Below, piece by piece: positions 56,397 to 64,000 of a stretch of DNA of 64,000 bases. The notes under the pieces are model-generated. The model saw only the letters and a program-made list of their open reading frames with translations. It made no database searches and was not told the DNA's origin. The stretch comes from Tubulanus polymorphus (lineage: Eukaryota > Nemertea > Palaeonemertea > Tubulaniformes > Tubulanidae): contig NC_134032.1 of NCBI RefSeq assembly GCF_964204645.1, forward strand, positions 14,254,275 to 14,318,274, read 5' to 3'. A program made the position numbers and the translations under genes. The first letter of the stretch is position 1; each line of letters starts with the position of its first letter.

Positions 56397-59300
56397 GAGT
56401 TTTTAAGCTAAGCGGTGTGGGAGAGAAGAGTCTAAAAGGATGTGTGCTTCGTTACAATCGAAACTGCATTGGTTACTATGGTATTTATCCGCCAGTTATC
56501 TTTAATCGACTAAACCCAAGGACCCAGTTCCACATTTCTGTGTTAAGATTTTACTCAGAGTTAACTCATTGAAAATGAAATAAACTCTAACTTACAACTG
56601 TGGAACTGGATCCCGAGTTCAGAGTTACCTCTAACTCACAACGTGGAACTGGATTTCGAGTTCAGAGTTAACTCTAACTCACAACGTGGAACTGGATTTC
56701 AAGTTCAGAGTTAACTCTTAAACTCACAACTGTGGAACTGGGTCCTGGTGGTCTTTTCAAATTAACTCAGAAAAACAATCTTGTAATTCACCAAAATTTC
56801 GAGGACGCTTATTTTCAAATTCTTTCTTACCCTTTCTCAGAAGCGAAATCTTTCGGTTTATAAGGAATGTAAAATTCCTCGTCTCTCACTCCGCCTGCTG
56901 TCGTCCCGTCTGCCAAACGTTTTCGTTTCTTCTGTTTTTTCTCCTTGAATATTTTATCCGGATGCGATCGTTTCGGGGCGACCACTTGTTTGAAGGTATT
57001 CTTAAAATAAAAGATATGTATGTAAAACAACTTAATCCGGGGCCAGTTTACAAAAGAGAAGAGGGCCAAATTGAATTCAAGGATCAAGAATCTTTAAATC
57101 TCAGAACTCCCTAATAATTACTCAATCTCTGTAGCCTATTTAGACGAATGTTATGATTGTTTGGTAATTCCAGGTCGTCCTCTGTATTTGAGAGTTTGAA
57201 TAGAAAAGATCAATCTCAGAATTCCCTGATAATTTCCCAATCTCCATGATTAAATCCCTGGTTCCCTGATTTTCCTGCAGGGAATGCGATATCTTCAATT
57301 TCCTGATAATTCTCTGATTTCCATTAGAAAATATCTGATTTCCTGATTTCTGTGCAGGGAATTTAAAATCCTACATAAATTCCCTGCACAGAATATGAAA
57401 ATCTAAATTCCCGATAATTCCCAAATTTCCATAAGAAAATACCTAGGCTAGGTTTCATAGATGTGGATGAAAAAATAGTCCCTAGGAACATTTTGAAATT
57501 TGTCAGTTATATCCATGGTTTCTCATTGTTACTACCATAGTATGGTGGTTGTTACCCAGATTAACCCAAAATCATAAACTCCCCAATTTCCCTGATTTAC
57601 AGATACCCTGAAATTCCATGATTTTCTGATTGCTTTTAAGGTCAGCAGCCACAATGACAGTTGAACCAGGGTTTTCTAAATACCTGTAACGCATCTTCCG
57701 AAACTTCCATCTCCGCATTATTCGAATTTTCTACCTCCGCCATTCGTTCGTCTTCCTCCAGCGTTTTCTCGAGAAATCGATCCGTTTTCTCGCGTTGTTT
57801 TATCTGCGTCGAGATGATCGCGTTGCCGTGGAAATTACGCTTGTTTTTCATCACTTCGAATCCGCGATTTTTTGCGTGCGAGTTGATCTCGAAAATCGTC
57901 TGCAAGAAAAGCAGCGAGCAGACGACAATTTAAAATGAAACTAAAATTCTCCTGATTTATCAATTCAGGGTCCTGAGGCTGGTCGCATAGTCATGGATTA
58001 GACTTAAGACCAGTCTAAGACCAACTTAGTTCTATAGCCAATCTACAACTTGAGACCAGTCGACCACTTTTGGACTTAAGTCACGACTGTGCAACTGGCC
58101 CCTGCTGCGGGGCTAATTGCACTGACATGGCTTAGATTTAAGACCAGCCCAAGACCAACTTAGTCCTATAGCATATTAAGACTGAATTTTAAAAGGGTCA
58201 GTAATTTGATGAATATTCAATTGTTTTGTTTTTCTTTTTTCTATTAGCAGATGAGTAAATTTGAGTTGAATTTCTTGTTTGTATGAAACTAGATCCATTA
58301 GAATACCGGTACAAACTTACGGTTTGCGGACGATAATTTCTCATTTTTTCGATCAATTGCAATCTTTCGGTCTCGTCGTTTTCGCCACTTTCACCGAACA
58401 GGGGATGAAACGTCAACGGCACGGCGGACATTTCCTTCATACGTTTAATAGACTCACTCGCCGGAGCCGGTCTTGATCGGATATAGTTTTTAAATGCGTT
58501 CGTGCAAACTTTCACTTGTCCTTCCTTCAAATACAAATAACACATATTAGACTGTGTGCAGTAAAACGTATCTATAACATCATCAAATTGTGTAGAGACC
58601 CATCTTGAAAAGATGGCAGCCTCCATTAATCCCTATGACATCATTGATTGATTGATATCTTATTTACATAGAACATATACAATAATACAGAGACAAGAAT
58701 TATTAATTATTAATTATTAATTATCACCAACTGTTGTAGAGAACTGACCGACATGTATATAGACCCTTTCAGAAAACATGGGTGCCTCTATAATAATCCC
58801 CCTTATGACATCATCAAATTGTGTAGACCCTTCCTCCATAAACATGTTATGATATCATCTTTGTAGAGAAATGATCAATGAAATAGACCTGCCCAAAATA
58901 GATGGCCAGCCCTAATAATCCTCTCATGCATCAAACAGTCTAGTTATCATATGAATACGAACCAGCTCAGAATTGTGATAATGCCATTGTCTGATATTGA
59001 TCTCCTCGTCATCAGCAATCCACTGCGGTACCCGACCATAAACACCATCAACATCTGCAAAATAAATCGCTACATTTACATAACACATTTTATTCGAGTT
59101 TTGATGGAAATTTCGTTGCAAATTGCGGAACCAGATCTCTCTGATCTACCAATATTTTGAGCGTTAGAAACAGTTATTTTTACCTGGTGTATTCTTATCT
59201 TTAAGAGCGTATTTCATCGGTCGTCCGAGAAACAGATGTAAATCCAACACGTAGGGAATTTCGTCGTGAGCTACGAGCGAATACGCCGTTCCCGAACGTC

Positions 59301-62300
59301 CAGCGCGGGCCACACGACCTTGAAAAACAACAGACGACACACATTCAATACGATAAAAATTTCATGAAGCATTTCTATATTCGGATAAGCACAGTGAATT
59401 GAGCAGCTGGAGTAAAATTTACGAGAAAAGGGATTCTTCGTTCAGTAAATGCGCATAAAATTTGAATTTTTTGACCTAACGCCCCATCATCCCTCTTGTA
59501 TGCAAAATCGGCCATTTTTTCCTATACTTTAAGTATCAAATTATGCTACTGCACTAACCCCCCCCCCCCACCCTTAAAATTTTCTAGAAAAGGGATTCTT
59601 CATTCAGTACATGCGCATAAAATTTGAATCTTTGACCGAACGCCCCATCATCCCCCTTGTATGCAAAATCGGCCACTTTTCCTATACTTTAAGTATCAAA
59701 TTATGCTACTGCACTAACCCCCCCACCCTTATTTGTATATAACAGATGAATACCCTCGAAGATATCTGCTTTCAATATCAATTTCGATATCTCATCAACT
59801 TACCGACGCGATGGACGAAAAGTTTTGGTTTCGCCGGAAAATGATAATTAATCACGTTATCCAACATCGGAATATCGATACCTCGCGCGGCGAGATCCGT
59901 CACGACCATTACCATCGATTTCTTCTTTTGGAATTTAGCGATGTTTATCTTACGAGCCGTCTGATCCAGGGAACTGTATATATACGTGTTACTGATACCG
60001 GCGACATCTAGCAGCTGAAATATACAACGATCAATATATCTGATTCGGGTTTTCATATACAGTGGACCTCCGATATACGCCACTCCCGCCTACCGCCAGG
60101 TTTGCTCAATGTACATCTCTAAACAAATACATAATAAAACATCCCCGATATACCACCCTCCCATTTACCACCACCCTCGCTTACCGCCAGGTTTTCTCAA
60201 TGTACATCTCTTTATAAATACATAGTAAAACACCCCCAATATACCACCCTCCAATATACCGCCACCCCCGCCTACTGCCAGGTTTTCTCAATGTACATCT
60301 CTATACAAATACATAGTAAAACACCCCTGATATACCGCCATACTCTCTATACAGCCAGTTGTTCTGTACCGAGATGTGGGCGGTATATCCGGGGTTGACT
60401 GTAACTTGCAGAATAATTTACACACTAAGTTTAGAAAATAATTTCTCAAATCCAAGAATTTCAAAAACGAAATACGTACCATTCGGATGTATTCGACGTG
60501 ATGTTTCGTAGCGACGAATAAAACCGTCTGCTCCGTCGGTTTAATCACCTGCTTCAACAGATGGATCAATAACGCTGTTTTATCAACCGCGCGACATTGG
60601 AAAAATGAGAGCTGCGAAAAAAAAACCGATCACAATTACATCAAACGACATCAAAGAATCAATGTTTTACAAGTACATTAAAAACTCCAAATTTCCAATA
60701 ATCATCTCAATAGGAGGAAGCTAAGCCTATATTCCTGTACACAATCAGTAACACTGTCAATCAAACTTCTGCCATTGAGATGAGCTCATTTTAACAGAAA
60801 ATGCGTGAAAACTTCATCAAAAGACGACATCGCAGAATCAATGAATTTTAAGAATTACCTTAAGATTTTCGCTCAGTTTTGTATCCACATCTAAACGTAT
60901 CAAGGTCGGATCGTGGAGACCGGCTTTCGCGAATTCGACGAGTAATTTTGGCAGCGTCGCCGAGAACAACAGCGTCTGCCTCGTCTCCGGCAGTCGGTTG
61001 ATTATTTCTTGCAGTTGTTCCTGGAAACCCATTTCAAACAATCTGAAAAATAAAAGTAAACACATCCAGAGACCTCTTTGGACAGAAGTGTCGAGTTTTT
61101 CCTGATTTTTTCCTAGATTTTTCTGATTCGCCGAGTTTATTTTTGATGAGTTTAGGCAATTTTTTGCAAACTTCAATACAATTCAAACGTTATCAGGAAA
61201 ATTCTTTCAACAAGGTCCAATTTCAAGGCATAAAATGAAATGACCAATCAAAGTAAATTTTGTTAATAAGCAGATGTTATACTGACCTATCGGCTTCATC
61301 AAAAACAACATATTCAACCGCGTTCATTTTTAAATCCATTTCCATAACAACGTGCAGGAATCGACCCGGTGTCGCTATAATTCTGAAAACAAAATACCGA
61401 TGTCTTCTTAGATCTAATTGGTCGATTGGTCTAAGAAGCTTGAATATTGACCAATCGTAATTCATTTTACATTCAGTGATGATGCTTACATGTCTGGATT
61501 TTCGTGAAGAGCCGCAAATTGATCTTCCATACTGAAAATAACAATGAAAAACATCAAAGTCAATCTTTCGAAAAAGTCTTGAAAAAAAGTCAAAAGCACA
61601 AAAACGAATGAATTCCTACCTATCTCCACCGAGCACGACAGCTGACTTCAAACCTGTGTATTTTCCAATCTGAAAATAATACCGAAAAATTTTTTTTCAC
61701 TTTTTTTCAAAGTCTGCTCTATATTCATTGATTTTAGCTGAATATTTCTCCTAGTTTGTATCACATCATGTACCTTAAAGTCTCTTTGTTCATATATCTC
61801 ATGATTTTGTTACAACATTAGAATGTATATATTGTCGAAATATTGGAAAAATATTAAGTCAAGGAAACATTTAAGAATCAATGGTTCATTCTAATAATTG
61901 TGAGATTTTAAATTAATACTGTCACAATAGTCGCTCAGTTTTATCAGTGGGAATTTTTCGAAGTCATTAAAAAAACCTGACATTTTAAGCAGTCATTAAG
62001 GGATGCAAACCTCCTTGGTAAATTTAAGAGTTTGAAGAGCTAATTCTCGAGTTGGTGACATGATCAATGCGCGCGCTCCAGACTTCGCCGAGTGCAATTT
62101 CAATTTCTCGAACATCGGCAACAAAAACGCCGCCGTTTTCCCGCTACCCGTCCTCGCCATGGCAACCACATCTTTACCTTCCAGTATGATAGGAATCGTC
62201 TATAAAGCGAAAAATAACATGATTTTCTAAAAGTTTCCAGAATTTGTTTCTCGTTTGAAATGTATCAAGGAGCGATAATGCAAACCTTTCTTTGAATCGG

Positions 62301-62973
62301 GGTCGGAATTTTGTAACCTTTGCGAATGATACCATTGTAAACACTACGAGAAAATCCTGAAAAAAAAAAAATAAAATATTTTAATTTGAAAATACAGAGC
62401 CCAGTCTCACTTGCCAGAGTTACCTCTCAGGTGATGCTGCTGCATCTTAAAGTGTAGTTTGGAACCCAAAATCTTAGGGAAAGAATTTTGTATGTTGAAC
62501 TTTTTAATTTTGAATAGAATTATGCTGCACTAATTTGAATATTTTTGGAGGAAATTGACTAAGAAAATCTATTAAAAATTCAATTAATTACTAAGTTTCC
62601 AATGTTTTTCCCTTAAACTTTTCAGTGCTGACTAATTAATACCCTAAAGTGCTGGAGATGATTTGAACATTTTCAGCTCTCAATGTGTTATGTATCTACC
62701 TATACACCGCACTGCAGTAGCCTCGCTGAAAGGGTTTAAGGGAGAGAACTGTGGACCTCAGTTCTTATTTACAAACTTACCCATCGATTGGAAGCCTCCG
62801 GATTTTTTATGTTTACGATTTTGTTTAGCGACTAATCTTCTAGTTTCATTCGCCAGATCATCTTCACTATCGATTTCCTCCTCATCAGCACCACCCTCAC
62901 GTCCGGCCGTTTCACTATTCTTTTCATTGTCATCATCATGAAATTCTTCGTCATCGATCAGACTCAGGTCCAT
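53946..62973 (-). CDS. DDX54: ATP-dependent DEAD-box RNA helicase DDX54/Dbp10 (complete, 18 coding exons)
   Basis: Nucleolar RNA helicase of the Dbp10 family, needed in yeast for 60S ribosomal subunit maturation and a nuclear-receptor coregulator in mammals (family knowledge). Coding exons (plus coordinates): 62781-62973, 62286-62356, 62011-62199, 61620-61669, 61490-61531, 61287-61382, 60859-61042, 60480-60611, 59804-60014, 59184-59318, 58963-59054, 58321-58524, 57684-57899, 56831-57000, 56060-56164, 55619-55723, 54741-54898, 53946-54109. They sum to 2517 nt, i.e. 838 residues plus TAG (human about 881). Order: acidic N-terminus with [13 protein letters not shown] motif PTPIQ; motif I ARTGSGKT (103-110); PTREL; ATPGR; DEAD (210-213); SAT (241-243); [22 protein letters not shown]; then the Dbp10-type C-terminus [24 protein letters not shown] and [11 protein letters not shown]27 was considered, but these C-terminal blocks are specific to DDX54. 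All helicase motifs are intact. Confidence 0.96.
54446..54640. mobile_element. 195-bp MITE in DDX54 intron 17
   Basis: Ends TGATACACCTTATTTCTCCGC-like (TGATAC...TTTCTCCGC) and GCGGAGAAACCAGGTATCA are inverted repeats. Interior ATAGCGGCCGGGTCTGTTAT is shared with 44787-44932. Confidence 0.8.
54741..54898 (-). CDS. DDX54: DDX54 coding exon 17 (residues 732-785)
   Basis: Encodes [20 protein letters not shown] and a hydrophilic Asn/Ser/Asp-rich linker. Acceptor GTTAG, donor GTGAGT. Phases fit both neighbours. Confidence 0.83.
55310..55450 (-). mobile_element. tRNA-derived SINE in DDX54 intron 16
   Basis: Minus-strand reading: GGCCTCAGTAGCTTAGTGCG (box A region), then GGTTCGAGTCCTGCTGGCCG (box B). 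Followed by CACCTCATGAGGTCG and GTTAATGAATAATCC, shared with the element at 20060-20553. Confidence 0.65.
55619..55723 (-). CDS. DDX54: DDX54 coding exon 16 (residues 697-732)
   Basis: Encodes [14 protein letters not shown] and [19 protein letters not shown]. The frame runs on past the donor GTATCC to a nearby stop, but splicing here joins SYKSNS to YKQW as in SYKRDLYQKW of human. Confidence 0.85.
56060..56164 (-). CDS. DDX54: DDX54 coding exon 15 (residues 662-697)
   Basis: Encodes [20 protein letters not shown], matching FEQQAAGAVLDLMGDEA of human DDX54. Acceptor TTCTAG, donor GTATGT; both codons split at its ends are completed by its neighbours. Confidence 0.9.
56352..56396 (+). repeat. 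(AAT)n microsatellite in DDX54 intron 14
   Basis: About fifteen uninterrupted TAA/AAT units. Confidence 0.95.
56518..56752. mobile_element. MITE with internal 54-bp repeats in DDX54 intron 14
   Basis: Begins AGGACCCAGTTCCACA and ends TGTGGAACTGGGTCCT, perfect inverted ends. Inside, AACTCACAACGTGGAACTGG and GAGTTCAGAGTTAACTC repeat three times. Confidence 0.75.
56831..57000 (-). CDS. DDX54: DDX54 coding exon 14 (residues 606-662)
   Basis: Encodes a Lys/Arg-rich stretch ([14 protein letters not shown], likely nuclear/nucleolar localisation) and [19 protein letters not shown], a DDX54 hallmark. Acceptor TTTAAG, donor GTAAGA. Confidence 0.92.
57684..57899 (-). CDS. DDX54: DDX54 coding exon 13 (residues 534-605)
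   Basis: Encodes [20 protein letters not shown] and a charged, likely helical stretch ([14 protein letters not shown]). Acceptor TTGCAG, donor GTATTT. Confidence 0.88.
57970..58185. mobile_element. CAGGGGCC-family MITE and partial copy in DDX54 intron 12
   Basis: GGTCGCATAGTCATGGATTA through GACTGTGCAACTGGCCCCTG (to about 58109), then a second partial copy. Same family as in SDHA introns. Confidence 0.75.
58321..58524 (-). CDS. DDX54: DDX54 coding exon 12 (residues 466-533)
   Basis: Encodes [28 protein letters not shown] and KMRNYRPQT, blocks typical of DDX54/Dbp10. I placed the acceptor at TTGAAG because only it keeps phase with exon 11; an AG four bases on would shift the frame. Confidence 0.88.
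58963..59054 (-). CDS. DDX54: DDX54 coding exon 11 (residues 435-465)
   Basis: Encodes [20 protein letters not shown] through HYHNSEL, matching VDGMLGRVPQ of the human protein. Acceptor TTGCAG, donor GTTCGT. Confidence 0.9.
59184..59318 (-). CDS. DDX54: DDX54 coding exon 10 (residues 390-435)
   Basis: Completes motif VI with [19 protein letters not shown] and continues [14 protein letters not shown]. The acceptor is an AAG (TTCAAG); donor GTAAAA. Reported because it is the only source of the second half of motif VI. Confidence 0.92.
59420..59735 (+). repeat. Tandem duplication (about 152 bp, two copies) in DDX54 intron 9
   Basis: GAAAAGGGATTCTTC, GCGCATAAAATTTGAA, CGCCCCATCATCC and TTATGCTACTGCACTAACCC in each copy, differing in C-run length. 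Confidence 0.88.
59804..60014 (-). CDS. DDX54: DDX54 coding exon 9 (residues 320-390)
   Basis: Encodes [38 protein letters not shown] and KLFVHRVG: motif V and the first half of motif VI. Donor GTAAGT. Confidence 0.95.
60060..60401. mobile_element. Pogo/Tigger-like MITE in DDX54 intron 8
   Basis: CAGTGGACCTCCGATATACG at the left and GTATATCCGGGGTTGACTG at the right are inverted repeats flanked by TA on both sides (60058-60059, 60402-60403), as in Tc1/mariner-pogo elements. The interior has three tandem copies of a 60-90-bp GCCAGGTTTTCTCAATGTAC unit. Confidence 0.75.
60480..60611 (-). CDS. DDX54: DDX54 coding exon 8 (residues 276-319)
   Basis: Start of RecA domain 2: [20 protein letters not shown] and [13 protein letters not shown]. 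Acceptor TCGCAG, donor GTACGT. A pogo-like MITE sits in the next intron. Confidence 0.93.
60859..61042 (-). CDS. DDX54: DDX54 coding exon 7 (residues 214-275)
   Basis: Encodes [38 protein letters not shown] and [13 protein letters not shown], with motif III SAT. Phase 0 at its end; donor GTAATT. Confidence 0.95.
61287..61382 (-). CDS. DDX54: DDX54 coding exon 6 (residues 182-214)
   Basis: Encodes [19 protein letters not shown] and [11 protein letters not shown], i.e. motif Ib and the DEAD box. Acceptor TTTCAG, donor GTCAGT. Confidence 0.95.
61490..61531 (-). CDS. DDX54: DDX54 coding exon 5 (residues 168-182)
   Basis: 42-nt micro-exon encoding [13 protein letters not shown], identical to the family block; too short for ORF finders. 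Acceptor TTTCAG, donor GTAAGC. Confidence 0.9.
61620..61669 (-). CDS. DDX54: DDX54 coding exon 4 (residues 152-168)
   Basis: Short 50-nt exon encoding [16 protein letters not shown] plus the first two bases of Ser 168. Human has Arg at the equivalent of 168 (GGDRMEDQF). Donor GTAGGA. Confidence 0.9.
62011..62199 (-). CDS. DDX54: DDX54 coding exon 3 (residues 89-151)
   Basis: Encodes [20 protein letters not shown] (Walker A, Lys 109) and [19 protein letters not shown] (motif Ia). Donor GTTTGC, phase 0. Confidence 0.95.
62286..62356 (-). CDS. DDX54: DDX54 coding exon 2 (residues 65-88)
   Basis: Encodes [18 protein letters not shown] followed by TPIQRK, the Q motif that recognises adenine. The acceptor has a long T tract; donor GTTTGC. 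Confidence 0.93.
62400..62540 (+). repeat. Dispersed repeat copy in DDX54 intron 1
   Basis: CTCACTTGCCAGAGTTACCT, CAGGTGATGCTGCTGCATCT and TATGTTGAACTTTTT match 63627-63760. Confidence 0.8.
62620..62745 (-). mobile_element. Fragment of the intron-3 fold-back family in DDX54 intron 1
   Basis: CACCGCACTGCAGTAG and CTGAAAGGGTTTAA match parts of the element at 19050-19340. Confidence 0.5.
62781..62973 (-). CDS. DDX54: DDX54 coding exon 1 (residues 1-65)
   Basis: The first ATG is at 62973 in context AAAAATGG. Encodes an Asp/Glu-rich tail ([15 protein letters not shown]) then [14 protein letters not shown], which matches the [12 protein letters not shown] that opens the helicase core in DDX54. 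Donor GTAAGT. Confidence 0.92.
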
Positions 62974-63430
62974 TTTTATCAACAAACCCTTGAAATTCGG
63001 AAAACAGACTAATTTATTGCCCTAGACGCTATTTATTGGCCCTGTAACGTACGTAGCTAACTTGAAGATTGATGATCGTACTGTAGAGTGATGGCCTTTT
63101 CTTGACTTGAACTTATGAAGAATCTTGTTTGATTTGTATTGAATTTATGAAATAAACGTCTAAAATCGACCGTTTTGTTTAAAATAAGATTTACAAGTAT
63201 ATATTTTCGAAACGAAGGTCCCGTTCTCTATTCAATTACCAAATTTGGAGCGATTCTGATCAGAATTGAGTCTTTAACGGGCTGAAATTCAACGTCGCTT
63301 CAGTATTTCACTTCAAAAACAACGTGGTAGACCACCATGACAGTTATGCTAAAAACGCGGACCAGGATTTCCCATCCTCGGTTAAAAAGCCCACAGGTCG
63401 GGATTTAGGGAATACTGTCATGGCGGCCAA
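62974..63430. promoter_or_regulatory. Divergent promoter region between DDX54 and the next gene
   Basis: About 450-540 bp separate the DDX54 ATG (minus) from the first exon of the plus-strand gene. It contains inverted CCATGACAG motifs (about 63337 and 63411) and, at 63417-63427, CATGGCGGCC, resembling a YY1-type element. No TATA box is obvious on either side, as expected for housekeeping promoters. Confidence 0.45.
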
Positions 63431-63518
63431 AGTGAAACTGATGCTTGAAATGGGAACATTGTGAACATATTCTGGCTCCTGGCGCGTTTAGATTTGGGCT
63501 TAAATCGATATTTTTCTG
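63430..63518 (+). other. Putative non-coding first exon of the next plus-strand gene
   Basis: Its 3' end at 63518 is set by a consensus donor (CTG then GTGAGT). The 5' end is not known. A short frame from ATGGCGGCC at 63419 closes after about 14 codons, so I treat this exon as UTR. Confidence 0.45.
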
Positions 63519-63626
63519 GTGAGTTCTAAGATTTAATTGAGATGATTCGAAAGATGTTAAAATCTATCGGGTTTTCCCCGTTAGTTCGTTGTAATTAACG
63601 TTTGAACGAGGAAAATACGCAGCACA

Positions 63627-63760
63627 GCCTCACTTGCCAGAGTTACCTCTCAGGCGATGCTGCTGCATCTTAGTCTAAGTCGTAGTTTGGAACCAAAAAC
63701 ATTAGGGAAACGATTTCGTATGTTGAACTTTTTGTGTTTGACTAAATTTATGCTGCACTA
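63627..63760 (+). repeat. Dispersed repeat copy in the first intron of the next gene
   Basis: Near-identical to 62400-62540, with a 9-bp AGTCTAAGT insertion. Confidence 0.8.
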
Positions 63761-63951
63761 ACTGCACTGTATTTTGAAACCCAAAGATAAGAAAGATTGT
63801 CCAAATATCAAAATGATGCTAAATTTCTTAAAAGTTTTAATTTTTTGACCCCTTTGTCAAAGGAATGAATGTTTGAAATATCAAAAAGTGAAAAAAGGGA
63901 TTTTCAAGTTAGCAGATTCAGATGATTTTAATATACTTTTTTCTTCTGTAG

Positions 63952-64000
63952 AATTACTGGATGCTAATAAACAAACATGGCCGGGAAACAGTTTAATAAA
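63952..64000 (+). CDS. First coding exon of an unidentified gene, cut by the window edge
   Basis: A strong acceptor (T-rich tract then TTCTGTAG at 63951) precedes AATTACTGG, an upstream ATG at 63961 and the probable start ATG at 63977 in good context (AACATGG), encoding MAGKQFNK up to the edge. The upstream ATG opens an 11-codon frame that overlaps the start. Eight residues are too few to name the protein. Confidence 0.5.

Noticed and set aside
53946-62973. Identification as DDX27
   Set aside because: Helicase motifs alone would allow it, but [24 protein letters not shown] and QILKSRRK are DDX54/Dbp10 blocks absent from DDX27.

Overview
This is nuclear DNA of an animal, most likely a marine invertebrate (a lophotrochozoan such as a mollusc or annelid is my best guess; the species cannot be named). 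Evidence: AT-rich sequence, short exons with GT-AG introns, tRNA-derived SINEs, non-LTR retrotransposon tails, many short inverted-repeat DNA elements (MITEs) and kilobases of tandem satellites. There are no prokaryotic operons, CRISPR arrays or phage genes.

Two complete housekeeping genes can be reconstructed exon by exon, both on the minus strand. SDHA (21341 down to 10724, 14 coding exons, 671 residues) encodes the flavoprotein subunit of mitochondrial succinate dehydrogenase (complex II). DDX54/Dbp10 (62973 down to 53946, 18 coding exons, 838 residues) encodes a nucleolar DEAD-box RNA helicase. In both, every exon joins in phase and family motifs are intact. A third gene on the plus strand begins just before the right edge (non-coding exon ending 63518, coding exon from 63952, ATG 63977) and shares a divergent promoter region with DDX54.

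Layout: 1-7250 nested tandem repeats, including a 61-bp unit and an 899-bp block present almost three times; 7251-9100 mostly unexplained, partly CpG-rich; 9110-9830 irregular repeats; 9900-21370 SDHA with its 3' UTR and promoter (NRF-1-type site); 21400-22840 duplicated blocks with CRE and E-box motifs; 24290-26760 minor tandem arrays; 27200-40760 two alternating satellites, with a 2553-bp higher-order repeat in about three near-identical copies; 41850-43010 a 70-bp array; 43680-50440 a rearranged, undescribed gene; 51300-52600 a degenerate LINE 3' end; 53946-62973 DDX54; 63000-64000 divergent promoter and the next gene.

The most unusual locus is 43680-50440. A candidate exon bounded by consensus splice sites lies in two nearly identical arms of an inverted duplication 4.7 kb apart. 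The right arm sits downstream of a well-formed CRE/TATA/initiator promoter with a short 5' exon (minus strand). A 229-codon low-complexity, basic exon that joins the candidate exon in phase lies on the opposite strand beside the left arm. I see no known domain, and the arrangement could be a real rearranged gene, a hairpin-RNA locus or an assembly artefact. I found no convincing multi-gene system in this window.
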